Shown piece by piece: positions 46,291 to 55,213 of a stretch of DNA of 64,000 bases. Location: positions 1-64,000 of the forward strand of contig NZ_JAMTDQ010000044.1 of NCBI RefSeq assembly GCF_023806635.1, read 5' to 3'. Numbering within the stretch: the stretch's first letter is position 1; the number at the start of each line of letters is the position of its first letter. This stretch comes from Accumulibacter sp. GTDB lineage: Bacteria > Pseudomonadota > Gammaproteobacteria > Burkholderiales > Rhodocyclaceae. A program made the translations under genes and the position numbers. The notes under the pieces are model-generated. The model searched no databases and had not been told where the DNA came from. It was given only the letters and a program-made list of their open reading frames with translations.

Positions 46291-46353
46291 GCCGGAAGGC
46301 TGAACCTCATTTGCCGGCTGACAAGCCAATAGACCTTTAGGAGGGTGCTATCG

Positions 46354-47460
46354 ATGTTTTCTTTCCCGATCCAGATTCTCCCCGCCGACGTGGCGGAGGA
46401 AACCGCAGCCTTGAACGCGAAGCTCGCCAAGGGCATCAACAATCTCACCAACCTGACTGACGACGACATCGACATCGGCAGCACGCCGAAGGACGTCGTC
46501 TTCGCGCAGGACGGCATCAAGGTCTATCACTACCACCCGCTGGTCGATCAGGCGAAGATCATGAAGACGCCGCTGCTGATCGTGCCGCCGCTGATCAACG
46601 GCTACGAGGTGGCCGACCTGCAGCCCGATCGTTCAGTGGTCCGCAACCTGCTGAACGAGGGCCTCGACGTCTACCTCAACGACTGGGGCTACCCGCGCCA
46701 GGTGGACAAGTACCGCACCGTCGACGATTACATCAACGGCTACCTCGATGAAACGGTCGATTTCATCCGCCGGCACCATGGTGTGGACAAGATTTCCCTC
46801 TTCGGCATCTGCCAGGGAGGGACGATGTCCACCACCTATTCGTCGCTCAATCCGGACAAGATCAGCCACCTGACGCTGACCGTCTCGCCGATCGACTTCG
46901 ACGCCTACAAGGCGAACCACAAGCCGCACGAAGGCTTGATGTTCACCATGGGTGCCGACGCCGATGTCGAGAAGATGGTTGCCGTGCATGGCAACGTACC
47001 TGCTTCGGTGCTGAACGAGTCGTTCATGATGGCTTCGCCGTTCATCCTCAACTACGGCAAGTATGCGGACGTGATCGACATCCTGGATGACCGGCCGGCC
47101 CTGCAGAACTTCCTGCGCATGGAAAAGTGGCTGTTCGGTGGCCCCGACGCCGTCGGCCAGACCTTCAAGGAGTTCATTCGCGACTTCCTGAAAGGCAACA
47201 AGCTTGTCAAGGGAACGCTGGAGGTCGGCGGTCGCAAGGTGGACCTGAAGAATCTGACGATGCCGATCCTCAACATCTTTGCCGAGAAGGACCATATCGT
47301 GCCGCCGCCGTGCACGGTGGCCCTCGGCAAGCATGTCGGCAGCCAGGACTACAGCGAGTTTGCCATCAATACCGGGCATATCGGCATCTACACCGGCGGT
47401 CTGGCGCAGAAGGTGCTGGCACCAAAGGTGGCCGGCTGGATGCGCGAGCGCGGCGCCTGA
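46354..47460 (+). CDS. phaC: Class III PHA synthase subunit PhaC
   Basis: A 368-residue catalytic subunit of the PhaEC synthase. The lipase-like box GICQGG places the nucleophile at C153; the acid lies in FAEKDHIVPP and the His in NTGHIGIYTG. The length is typical of class III (about 355-370) and much shorter than the class I synthase at 39574-41571. The ATG at 46354 has TAGGAGGG upstream; a GTG at 46345 falls inside that site. It is the last gene of the PHA run, followed by a strong hairpin. Confidence 0.93.
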   Translation: MFSFPIQILPADVAEETAALNAKLAKGINNLTNLTDDDIDIGSTPKDVVFAQDGIKVYHYHPLVDQAKIMKTPLLIVPPLINGYEVADLQPDRSVVRNLLNEGLDVYLNDWGYPRQVDKYRTVDDYINGYLDETVDFIRRHHGVDKISLFGICQGGTMSTTYSSLNPDKISHLTLTVSPIDFDAYKANHKPHEGLMFTMGADADVEKMVAVHGNVPASVLNESFMMASPFILNYGKYADVIDILDDRPALQNFLRMEKWLFGGPDAVGQTFKEFIRDFLKGNKLVKGTLEVGGRKVDLKNLTMPILNIFAEKDHIVPPPCTVALGKHVGSQDYSEFAINTGHIGIYTGGLAQKVLAPKVAGWMRERGA

Positions 47461-47509
47461 GTTCCGCCAGCCGACTCCTCTGACGGGGGGAGCGGAAGTG
47501 AGCGGAGCG

Positions 47510-47566
47510 GACGCCCCGCGCGACGTCAGGCTGCGTTTCTGCAGCCGCGGCGCCGCGCGGGGCGTC
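47510..47566 (+). terminator. Terminator after class III phaC
   Basis: A perfect 13-bp stem (GACGCCCCGCGCG with CGCGCGGGGCGTC) encloses a smaller GGCTGC/GCAGCC hairpin and is followed by TTCCGTTT. It begins 50 bases after the phaC stop. A strong intrinsic-type structure ending the PHA transcript is likely. Confidence 0.65.
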
Positions 47567-47598
47567 TTCCGTTTGCGCCGACGACTTGCGTGCCCGCC

Positions 47599-48837
47599 AT
47601 GACGCTGATGTTCGACCTGAGGAGCGCCATTCTGGCGCTCTCCGACGCGCTCGACCTGGTCGGAGTGAATGATTTCCAGCATGGCAAGCGGGTGGCGATG
47701 ATCGCGCGCGAGACGGCGCGCGTACTGGGCCTGCCGGAACAGCGGCTCGACCGCATCGTCTGTGCTGGCCTGTTGCACGATGTTGGCGTCTCTTCCACGG
47801 CCGTTCATCGGCGCCTGCTGCGCCAGACCGACTGGCACGACCGCAACGCACATTGCGAGACCGGCTACCGCCTGCTGCGGCCCTTTGCCCACCTGTCGCT
47901 GCTCGCCAACGCCGTGCGCCACCACCATACACCGTGGTGCGAAATCCCGCTGGCGCTCGGCGAGCCGGATGCGCTCGACAGCAACCTGATCCAGCTCGCC
48001 GACCGGGTGGACGGCATGCTGTTGCAGCGAGGTCTCGACAACCCGCTCTTCAACAGGATCGGCATCGTCGAGGCGATCACGGCTCTTGCCGGCAGCGTTC
48101 TGTCACCGGAGGCCGCGCGCGCCTTTGCCGCGGCAGCCGAGCGCGAGGCGTTCTGGATCGCGCTGGCACCGCGCCATGTCCTGCGCTATCTCGCCGACCT
48201 GGCGCTCGGCGAGTGGCAGATGAGCATCGACTTCCCGCAGTTCAGCCATGTCGCGCGGTTGATCTCGAGCATCGTCGATGCCAAGAGCCCCTTCACCGCC
48301 GCCCACTCAATCGGCGTCGCCCGACTCGCACGCCACCTCGGCGAGCGGGTCGGCTTCGACGACGATGCGCTGGCGAAGATCGAGGTCGCGGGCCTGATGC
48401 ACGATGTCGGCAAACTCTGCGTGCCGGACGAGATCGTCGACAAGCCGGGCAGCCTGACCCCACTCGAGTTCTCTGTCATGGAAAGGCACGCCTTCGAGAC
48501 CTACCAGATCCTTCGCCATATCCCCGGCCTGGAGCAGGTCGCTGAGTGGGCGGCCTTCCATCACGAGGCGTTGAACGGCCACGGCTACCCGTTCCGGCGT
48601 GACGCCGGGAGGCTGTCGACCGAGGCGCGGATCGTTGCCGTTGCCGACGTGTTTCAGGCGCTGGCGCAGGAGCGACCGTATCGCGGCCGGCAGCAGGCCG
48701 AAGAGATCCCGCGTTTCCTCGACGACTTCGTTCGCCAGGGCGTTCTCGACGGCGACCTGGTCGGCGTCGCCTGCGATGACCTCGACGGCAGTTGGCGGGC
48801 AGCGACCCTGCCGCTGCCAGGCGACGGGGATGGGTGA
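47599..48837 (+). CDS. Tandem HD / HD-GYP domain protein
   Basis: A 412-residue protein with two HD domains. The first (about 25-130, LLHDVGV, AVRHHH) lacks a GYP loop. The second (about 225-390) has HDVGKLCVPDEIVDKPG, FHHEALNGHGYPF and VADVFQAL, matching HD-GYP c-di-GMP phosphodiesterases, though NGHGYP deviates from the common DGSGYP. It probably degrades c-di-GMP or binds it; no receiver domain is present. The ATG at 47599 is used; a GTG at 47590 is possible. Its stop overlaps the DUF3047 start. Confidence 0.83.
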   Translation: MTLMFDLRSAILALSDALDLVGVNDFQHGKRVAMIARETARVLGLPEQRLDRIVCAGLLHDVGVSSTAVHRRLLRQTDWHDRNAHCETGYRLLRPFAHLSLLANAVRHHHTPWCEIPLALGEPDALDSNLIQLADRVDGMLLQRGLDNPLFNRIGIVEAITALAGSVLSPEAARAFAAAAEREAFWIALAPRHVLRYLADLALGEWQMSIDFPQFSHVARLISSIVDAKSPFTAAHSIGVARLARHLGERVGFDDDALAKIEVAGLMHDVGKLCVPDEIVDKPGSLTPLEFSVMERHAFETYQILRHIPGLEQVAEWAAFHHEALNGHGYPFRRDAGRLSTEARIVAVADVFQALAQERPYRGRQQAEEIPRFLDDFVRQGVLDGDLVGVACDDLDGSWRAATLPLPGDGDG

Positions 48838-49630
48838 ACAGCGGCTGCCAGCGGCGTCTGCCGGCCTGCCGCCCGTTTCGCCGCCGGCAGCCTGGCTGCG
48901 CCTGTCGGCGATCGTCGCCATGCTGCCGCTCGTCGGCAGTGCCTTCGCCGCGCCGCCGCTGTGGGTCGGCCGCTTCGATGGCAGTGCCGGTGGTCTGCCC
49001 GCTGGCTGGACGGTCGAGCACCTGAACCCCCGCTTCACGGCGACCGAATACCGCCAGCGCTTGTGGGATGGCGTTGCCGCCGTCGAGGCGACGGCGGTCA
49101 GGAGCATGGCGCTGCTCGTCCGGCCGCTGGAGGTCGATCTTGAGATCACGCCGGTTCTTTGCTGGCGATGGCGTATCGATGCGCCATTGCTCACCGCCGA
49201 TCTCGACAGCAAGGCTGGCGACGACTACGCGGCGCGCGTCTACCTGAGCTTCAGCGTCCCTCCGGCCTCGCTCGGCCTGGCAACCCGCAGCAAGCTGGCG
49301 ATTGCGCGCAGCCTCTGGGGTGCCTCGCTTCCCGACGCGGCGATCAACTACGTCTGGGACAACAAATACCCCATCGGCACATTGAGGGCCAACGCCTATA
49401 CGGATCGTGCCCAGATCCTGGTGCTCGAAAGCGGCGCCGGGAGGGCTGGCCGCTGGGTCAACGAGAGGCGCGACGTGAGCAGCGATCTTCACCGTGCTTT
49501 CGGCGACCTGCCGGCGCGACTGAGCGGGCTGGCGATCGCCAGCGATACGGACAACACGGGCGAGTCTGCGCGTGCCGGCTTCGCCGACTTCCACTTCGTC
49601 GCGCGGGACGCAGCCTGCGCCTTTCCTTGA
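48830..49630 (+). CDS. DUF3047 exported protein
   Basis: A 266-residue protein with an N-terminal hydrophobic segment (about 20-40, ending AFAAPP) that looks like a signal peptide or anchor. The DUF3047 domain follows, with LCWRWRIDAPL, GDDYAARVYLSF, INYVWDNKYPIGT and GFADFHFV. Function is unknown; a beta-sandwich is likely. The start overlaps the HD-GYP stop by 8 bases, so the two are translationally linked. The next sequence is a decayed regulator remnant. Confidence 0.8.
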   Translation: MGEQRLPAASAGLPPVSPPAAWLRLSAIVAMLPLVGSAFAAPPLWVGRFDGSAGGLPAGWTVEHLNPRFTATEYRQRLWDGVAAVEATAVRSMALLVRPLEVDLEITPVLCWRWRIDAPLLTADLDSKAGDDYAARVYLSFSVPPASLGLATRSKLAIARSLWGASLPDAAINYVWDNKYPIGTLRANAYTDRAQILVLESGAGRAGRWVNERRDVSSDLHRAFGDLPARLSGLAIASDTDNTGESARAGFADFHFVARDAACAFP

Positions 49631-49639
49631 GTCGGCGCC

Positions 49640-49982
49640 ATGAGGATCCTGATCGTCGAGGACGAGGTGAAGATGCGACTCGTGCGAGGCCCTGTCCGCG
49701 GACAGCGGGCTGCATCTGGATGCATGTGGGTCGGCCATCGTCTGTGGCAACAGGCTGATGCTGCGGCGTGCGATCGGTAAACTGCTGTCGAACGCCGTCC
49801 GCCACGCGCTGCCGGGCGGTCCGGTCACGATTGGTGTGGCCGGCTCCGCAACGGCTGAGGCAGTGGTCAGCCAGCGGCTGCGCATGCCGCAGCGAGCTAC
49901 GCGGCATGGCGTTGTTTCGCTGATCGAGCCGCCGCGAGGAGCAGCCGAACGCATCGTCGCACGTGCCTTCCCGCAGCGCTGA
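49640..49982 (+). pseudogene. Fused remnant of a two-component system
   Basis: The region starts like an OmpR-type response regulator (MRILIVEDEVKMRL) but stops after 46 codons at 49780. In another frame from about 49690 to 49880 it reads like the middle of a sensor kinase, including an N-box-like stretch RRAIGKLLSNAVRHA. This fits an internal deletion joining the beginning of a regulator gene to the middle of its kinase gene (CopRS/CusRS-type by resemblance), followed by frameshift decay. No complete two-component gene remains here. Confidence 0.65.
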
Positions 49983-50062
49983 CGGCGTCGCCTGGCCCCC
50001 GCAAGTGCGGGCAACCGCGCTGCCCCTGGCCGTCGCGGATGGTGACGGCACAGTCGCGGCGC

Positions 50063-50091
50063 TTGGCGACGGAGCCGCATGCGGCTAAACT
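50063..50091 (+). promoter_or_regulatory. Putative promoter of the PLD-like gene
   Basis: TTGGCG (50063-50068) and TAAACT (50086-50091) are spaced by 17 bases. Initiation near 50098 would give a leader of about 63 nt to the ATG at 50161. Confidence 0.4.
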
Positions 50092-50160
50092 GCCGTCTCC
50101 CGGGATCAGGAACCAAGTCTCGCCAACCGGGTGGCGCACAGCCTGCGGAGCCCACCTCAG

Positions 50161-51270
50161 ATGCATCGTTCGCTCATCGTCCTGCCCGATGATACGGGCC
50201 AACCGATCGTCGACGCGATCAACGCGGCGCAACGCTCGATTCGAATCAAGATGTTCCTCTTCTCCGACCCGTCGCTGCTGGCAGCGGTGATCGCGGCGCG
50301 GCAACGTGGGGTCAGGGTGCGGGTGATGCTGAACCCGGCGCGCCGCAGTGGCGAGGCCGAGAACAAGTCGAGCCGCCGGATGCTCGAGGAGGGCGGCGTC
50401 GAGGTTGCCGACAGCAATCCAGCCTTCGACATCACGCATGAGAAGTCGCTGGTCGTCGACGAAGAAACGGCCTTCGTGCACTCGCTCAACTGGGAAACGA
50501 AGAACCTCACCGTGACGCGCGATTATGCGGTGGTCACGTCGCACCGACACGAAGTGGACGAGATCGTCCAGTGCTTCGATGCCGACTGGTCGCGCGAGAA
50601 ATTCGATCCGGGCGAGGAGTCGCACCTGATCTGGTGCAACATCAACGGCCGCAATCGCATCGCGCGTTTCATCGACGCGGCCAGCGAATCACTCTTCCTG
50701 CAGAACGAGCGCTATCAGGACGAGGTGATCATCGAGCGACTGGTGCGCGCCACCCGCCGCGGCGTCAAGCTGCACGTGCTGGCGCGGCCGATGCACTTCC
50801 TCAAGGCGGGGAAGCTGGTCGAAGGCGTCGAGGGACTGCGCATCCTCGAAGACCTGGGTGCCAAGGTGCACCGTCTCAAGGGACTCAAGCTGCATGCGAA
50901 GATGATGCTCGCCGACGGCAAGCGGGCGATCATCGGCTCGATCAACCTGGCACCGGGCAGCTTCGACAGCCGCCGCGAACTCGCCATCGATGTGCGCGAC
51001 GAGGTGGTCGTCAGGCGCCTCGGGGAGGTGGTCAACCAGGACTGGCACAATTCGCGGCCGCTGGATCTGTCGGACGAAGGCCTGCTCGCGGATCTCGCCG
51101 AGGACGAGCCGGATGTGGCGGAAATGCTGGCCCTGGACGTCCCGCACGGCGATTCTGGCGAGCATCACCGGCGCAGCGCCGACAGCGCAGCGGACGCTCA
51201 CGCCGGGCACAACGGGCACAACGGGCACAACGGGCACGGGCATGAGGGGCACAGGCATCACGGCAACTAG
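50161..51270 (+). CDS. Phospholipase D-like protein with His-rich tail
   Basis: A 369-residue protein with two PLD half-sites: HEKSLVVD near residue 98 and HAKMMLAD near residue 245, each giving the HxKxxxxD core. Each site has downstream Asn-containing segments (SLNWE, GSINLAPGS). It lacks the membrane segments of cardiolipin synthase, so it may be a soluble phosphodiesterase or nuclease. The last 23 residues (HAGHNGHNGHNGHGHEGHRH) are a His/Gly-rich tail likely to bind metal. The ATG at 50161 fits the family. It is followed by a hairpin. Confidence 0.8.
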   Translation: MHRSLIVLPDDTGQPIVDAINAAQRSIRIKMFLFSDPSLLAAVIAARQRGVRVRVMLNPARRSGEAENKSSRRMLEEGGVEVADSNPAFDITHEKSLVVDEETAFVHSLNWETKNLTVTRDYAVVTSHRHEVDEIVQCFDADWSREKFDPGEESHLIWCNINGRNRIARFIDAASESLFLQNERYQDEVIIERLVRATRRGVKLHVLARPMHFLKAGKLVEGVEGLRILEDLGAKVHRLKGLKLHAKMMLADGKRAIIGSINLAPGSFDSRRELAIDVRDEVVVRRLGEVVNQDWHNSRPLDLSDEGLLADLAEDEPDVAEMLALDVPHGDSGEHHRRSADSAADAHAGHNGHNGHNGHGHEGHRHHGN

Positions 51271-51290
51271 CCATTGCCCACTGGCAATGG
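51271..51290 (+). terminator. Hairpin after the PLD-like gene
   Basis: CCATTGCC and GGCAATGG form an 8-bp stem with a CACT loop immediately after the stop. There is no T tract, so termination is uncertain. Confidence 0.4.
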
Positions 51291-51366
51291 AAGCGACTTT
51301 GCAGCAACCGGCTGGAGGCTGCCGACAAGTTTTTGGACCATACTGGACAAAAAGGAGAGAAGGCTG

Positions 51367-51876
51367 ATGAGCAATCTGATCGTAGTTGCTTACGAGGACC
51401 AGTTCCGGGCAGAGGAAGTCCGCACCAAGCTGCGCAAGTTGCAGCAGGACTACCTGATCGACCTCGAGGATGCTGTCGTCGCAGTGAAGGACGAGAAGGG
51501 CAAGGTCAAGCTGCACCAGATGTACAACCTGACGGCGAGCGGCGCCCTCAGCGGTGGCTTCTGGGGAACGTTGATCGGCCTCATCTTCATGAATCCCCTG
51601 CTTGGCCTGGCGGTCGGCGCAGGCGCCGGTGCCGTCGGTGGAGCACTGACCGACGTCGGGATCAACAATGATTTCATGAAGGATCTGGCAGCAACCTTCG
51701 GCAACGGCAGTTCGGTGCTCTTCGTCCTCGTCCGCAAGGCGACTCCGGACAAGGTTCTGGAAGAACTGCAGGGCACTGGCGGCAAGGTCATCAAGACTTC
51801 ATTGACCCATGAGGAGGAAGCGAAACTGCAGGCCGTCCTGGACAAGGTGCAGACGCCGGCTGCAGGCGAAGGCTGA
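51367..51876 (+). CDS. DUF1269 membrane protein
   Basis: A 169-residue protein beginning MSNLIVVAYED with a central hydrophobic Gly/Ala-rich segment (about 57-90, LGLAVGAGAGAVGGAL), typical of DUF1269. The flanking regions are soluble, and the C terminus is helical. Function is unknown, though members are often near stress or transport genes. AAAGGAGAG precedes the ATG. The DUF4124 gene follows after 5 bp. Confidence 0.85.
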   Translation: MSNLIVVAYEDQFRAEEVRTKLRKLQQDYLIDLEDAVVAVKDEKGKVKLHQMYNLTASGALSGGFWGTLIGLIFMNPLLGLAVGAGAGAVGGALTDVGINNDFMKDLAATFGNGSSVLFVLVRKATPDKVLEELQGTGGKVIKTSLTHEEEAKLQAVLDKVQTPAAGEG

Positions 51877-51881
51877 ATCAG

Positions 51882-52439
51882 ATGTGGTGGCAGCCAAGGG
51901 GGAGGACATGGCGCGGGAGTCACTTCGTGCTGAGCGGCTTGCTGTTCTTCGTGACGCTGGCCACCGCACAGCCGGTCTACGAAAGCCGTGACCGGGCTGG
52001 TCCGGTCTTTTCGGATATGCCGAGCCAGGGCTCCCGCGAGGTGCACCTGCCACCGGTCAACGTGATCGATGCGCCGGCGGCAGCGGCGTCGCCGGCGTCG
52101 CCGCCGGCGGCTGCCGCATACGCCCGCGTGCAGATCACGGAGCCCGAGGACGGTGGTACGGTCCATTCGAATACCGGTCAGTTTTCCATTGCGCTGATCC
52201 TCGATCCGCCGCTGCAACCCGGCAGGGGGGATGCCATCGCAGTCCGCCTCGACGGGACCGTGTTGCCCGACAGGCGCACGACACTGCAGTTCGATCTCAC
52301 GACCGACGAATGGCAGATGGCGGCTCGCGACGCGGTCGAGCATACGCTCGAGGTGGCAGTCGTCGACCGGGCTGGCAAGGCGCTGCTGGTCGCTGCTCCG
52401 GTGCGCTTCTACGTCCATCGGGCGTCCCGGCACGATTGA
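51882..52439 (+). CDS. DUF4124-type exported protein
   Basis: A 185-residue protein with a signal peptide (about 1-29) and a DUF4124-like N-terminal motif, YESRDRAGPVFSDMPSQGSREV, given here as positions 33-54. An Ala/Pro linker and a C-terminal beta-rich domain (about 88-180) follow. Members are periplasmic with no known activity. It starts 5 bp after the DUF1269 stop; the ribosome-binding site is not obvious. Confidence 0.68.
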   Translation: MWWQPRGRTWRGSHFVLSGLLFFVTLATAQPVYESRDRAGPVFSDMPSQGSREVHLPPVNVIDAPAAAASPASPPAAAAYARVQITEPEDGGTVHSNTGQFSIALILDPPLQPGRGDAIAVRLDGTVLPDRRTTLQFDLTTDEWQMAARDAVEHTLEVAVVDRAGKALLVAAPVRFYVHRASRHD

Positions 52440-52498
52440 ACGCGGCTGCGGCGGTGACGAGCGCAGGAGCATGATCGAGCCGGCGGCGCCGACGCGGC

Positions 52499-52906
52499 AT
52501 CAAGCCGGACGAGCCCCTGTGGGTCGTTGGTGACTTCGAGGTGAGCGAGCGGGGCGCCATCAACCTGCTCGACAACGTGTTGCGGCACGCTCGGGCAGGC
52601 GGCGAGGTCGGCATCGGAGTGCAGCGGCCGGGTGTCGGCAGACTCCGCAGACTCCGCTTCTGGGGCGACAATGAGGGCGTCGCGGCGAACGACAAGCCGT
52701 GCCAGCGGATGCTCCAGCGCTTGAGCCGCACCGACGCGATGCAGAAGGGCTCTGGATCCGGACTCGGGCTGTACTTCGTACGCACGCTGGCGGCACCTCA
52801 TGGCGGTGCCGCGGGAGTCGAGCATGCCGCCGGCCGCATCCGCTTCTGGGTCGAGTTGCCGGCAGCCGTCGATCCAGCGCCCGAAGCAGACGACCAAGGC
52901 GGCTGA
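52499..52906 (+). pseudogene. Decayed sensor-kinase ATPase domain
   Basis: An open frame of about 135 codons resembles the HATPase domain of a histidine kinase. It has an N-box-like INLLDNVLRHA, a degraded GDNEGV where DNGPG is expected, and a G-box GSGSGLGLYFVRTLAAPHGG. No start codon with a ribosome-binding site, sensor or dimerisation domain precedes it. It is therefore a 3' fragment of a kinase gene. Its N-box differs from that of the remnant at 49640, so they derive from different kinases. Confidence 0.65.
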
Positions 52907-52935
52907 GTGGCCCATTTTTTTGGTAAGCTTCGGCG

Positions 52936-53706
52936 ATGCGCATCGCCCAGCTCTCCGATCTCCACCTGAGCAGCCAGCCGCTGTACGGCGTGGTCGATAC
53001 GCTGGGCGCTCTCGATATGGCGTTGCAGCGTCTGAGCGCGGGGCCGGCACCGGATCTGTTGCTGCTCAGCGGCGATCTGGCGAGCGGTGGGCGTCGCGAG
53101 GAGTACGCCTTGCTGCGTTCGCGGATCGCCGCGCTACCGTTTCCCAGCGCCCTGCTGCCGGGCAACCATGACGATCGCGACAACCTGCGCGCAGCGTTCT
53201 GCGCGCAGGCCTGGACGCCGCCGCCGCTGTGCTGCCAGCGGATCGACCTCGACGGTGGCACGCTGCTGCTCCTCGACTGCATCGTTCCCGGTGAGGAGTG
53301 GGGGCAGGTGGCGGCGCCACAGATCGACTGGCTGGAAAGTGCCTGCCCGCGGCGTCGACCGGTGCTGCTGGCGCTGCACCATCCGCCCTTCAGCGTCGGC
53401 ATCGAGGGAATGGACCGCATTCGCTGCCGCGGTGAGCGGTCGCTGGCGGCCTGGCTGGCTCGGCACGAAGAGGTCGAGGCGCTGCTGTGCGGGCACGTCC
53501 ATCGTTTCGTCAGCACCACTTTTGCCGGCCGGCCGGCGCTCGTCGCGCCGTCGCCCGCGCACCAGATCGCCCTGCAGGAGGGACCGTTGGCCTATACGCT
53601 CGAGCCCGGTGCCTACCTGCTGCACGACTGGTTGCCTGGCGAGCGACTGTGCAGCCACTACCTGCCGGTGGCGGTGAGCCCAACGCAGTGCTACGGCGAC
53701 GGCTAG
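52936..53706 (+). CDS. Metallophosphoesterase, CpdA-like cAMP phosphodiesterase
   Basis: A 256-residue calcineurin-like phosphoesterase. Metal-binding motifs are complete: DLHL (8-11), LLSGDLASGG (about 43-52), GNHDDRDN (about 76-83), HHPP and CGHVHRF. It resembles CpdA/Icc, which hydrolyses 3',5'-cAMP, but the substrate is not fixed by sequence. The ATG at 52936 gives a typical length. It is probably monocistronic with the following gene 73 bp away. Confidence 0.82.
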   Translation: MRIAQLSDLHLSSQPLYGVVDTLGALDMALQRLSAGPAPDLLLLSGDLASGGRREEYALLRSRIAALPFPSALLPGNHDDRDNLRAAFCAQAWTPPPLCCQRIDLDGGTLLLLDCIVPGEEWGQVAAPQIDWLESACPRRRPVLLALHHPPFSVGIEGMDRIRCRGERSLAAWLARHEEVEALLCGHVHRFVSTTFAGRPALVAPSPAHQIALQEGPLAYTLEPGAYLLHDWLPGERLCSHYLPVAVSPTQCYGDG

Positions 53707-53779
53707 GCGGGTGTTGGCCGGCATCCAGCCCGCCCGCTTCCGGGTTTGATCCACCCACTCTGTCCTGGCGAGGTGGCCG

Positions 53780-55201
53780 ATGGGAAAGGAAGTGACAGGG
53801 AAGGGCTGCACGGCAGACGACTTCGAGCGTTTTCGACGGCGTCTGGACGAAGAGACCCGGCATGCGCATTCGGCATACTTCCGGGGCGCATTCGCCGACG
53901 ACGCGCTGGTTGCCGGCTTCGAGCTAGAGGCCTGGCTGGTTGGCCAGGATCTCCAGCCCGTGCCGCGCAACGTTTCGTTCCTGGCGCGCCTGGACAGTCC
54001 GCTGGTCGTTCCGGAGCTGTCGCGCTTCAACGTCGAACTCAACGGTACACCGCAACCGCTGCACGGAAGCGCACTTTCACGTCTGGAGGGCGAGCTTGCC
54101 GCGACCTGGGAGCAGTGTCAGCGCGTTGCCGCCGCCGACGACAGCGCACTGCTCGCCATTGGCACCCTGCCGACGCTGCGGGAAGAGGATCTGTCTCTCA
54201 GCAACATGTCGCCGGCGCGACGTTACGAACTGCTCAACGAGCAGATTCTCCGGCTGCGTGGCGGCAGCCCGCTGAGCCTCAACATCGCTGGCATCGACAC
54301 GCTCGCCACCATCCACAGCGATGTCATGCTGGAAGCGGCGACGACGTCCTTTCAGGTGCATCTGCAGGTACCTGCCGGCGAGGCCGCGCGCGCCTACAAT
54401 GCCTCGCTGATCCTGGCAGCGCCATTGGTTGCACTGGCTGCCAATTCACCTTTCCTCTTCGAGCGTGCACTGTGGCACGAGACGCGTGTGCCGCTCTTCG
54501 AACAGGCCGTGGACTGCTGCGACCCGGGGTGCCCACAGCACATGCGGGTCACCTTCGGTTCCGGCTACCTGAGCGCCGACCCGACCGCCTGTTTCGCCGA
54601 GAATCTCGCCAGCTATGCCGTCCTGCTGCCTTTCGAGATCGCCGGACCGATTGAGTCCTACGCGCACCTGCGCCTGCACAACGGCACCATCTGGCGCTGG
54701 AACCGAATGCTGATCGGCTTCGATGACCGGGGCCGACCGCACCTGCGCATCGAGCAGCGGGTGATGCCAGCCGGCCCGAGCATCGTGGACATGATTGCCA
54801 ACGCCGCCTTCTATTACGGCACGGTCCTCATGCTGATGCGGCAACCGCTGGCTCCCGAGGCACAGCTCTCCTTTGCCGAGGCCCGTGAGAACTTCTACCG
54901 CGCCGCACGCTACGGGCTCGATGCACAGCTGCTCTGGTTGGGTGGCCAGCGCGTGTCGGCTGGCGAACTGCTCGAGCAGCAGTTGCTGCCACTCGCGCGT
55001 GCCGGACTTGATCGCCTCGATCTGTCCACTGCCGATGTCGCGCGTTACATGGAGGTGATCGCCGGCCGTCTGCGCAGCCGGCGCACCGGCGCCGCATGGC
55101 AGTTGGCCCACCACGCGCGGCACCACGACTTTGCCCGGCTGACCGCCGACTATCTTGATCACCAGCGCCACCTCATGCCGGTGCATGAGTGGCCGATTTG
55201 A
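53780..55201 (+). CDS. GCS2-family carboxylate-amine ligase
   Basis: A 473-residue protein related to the glutamate-cysteine ligase GCS2 family (COG2170, YbdK-like), with the glutamine-synthetase-like ATPase pattern seen in GFELEAWLV, RFNVELNGTP, LSLNIAGIDT and RLHNGTIWRWNR. Such enzymes form amide bonds between a carboxylate and an amine using ATP. The C-terminal 90 residues are helical and His-rich (AHHARHHDF). It is followed 12 bp later by an M14 deacylase, a pairing recognised in predicted amidoligase systems. Confidence 0.72.
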   Translation: MGKEVTGKGCTADDFERFRRRLDEETRHAHSAYFRGAFADDALVAGFELEAWLVGQDLQPVPRNVSFLARLDSPLVVPELSRFNVELNGTPQPLHGSALSRLEGELAATWEQCQRVAAADDSALLAIGTLPTLREEDLSLSNMSPARRYELLNEQILRLRGGSPLSLNIAGIDTLATIHSDVMLEAATTSFQVHLQVPAGEAARAYNASLILAAPLVALAANSPFLFERALWHETRVPLFEQAVDCCDPGCPQHMRVTFGSGYLSADPTACFAENLASYAVLLPFEIAGPIESYAHLRLHNGTIWRWNRMLIGFDDRGRPHLRIEQRVMPAGPSIVDMIANAAFYYGTVLMLMRQPLAPEAQLSFAEARENFYRAARYGLDAQLLWLGGQRVSAGELLEQQLLPLARAGLDRLDLSTADVARYMEVIAGRLRSRRTGAAWQLAHHARHHDFARLTADYLDHQRHLMPVHEWPI

Positions 55202-55213
55202 ACTGCAAGCTTG

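Noticed and set aside
46633-47928. 431-codon minus-strand frame
   Set aside because: It is antisense to the class III phaC with all catalytic residues present.
53780-55201. True glutamate-cysteine ligase of glutathione synthesis
   Set aside because: The adjacent M14 deacylase and absence of gshB point to a COG2170-type amidoligase instead.
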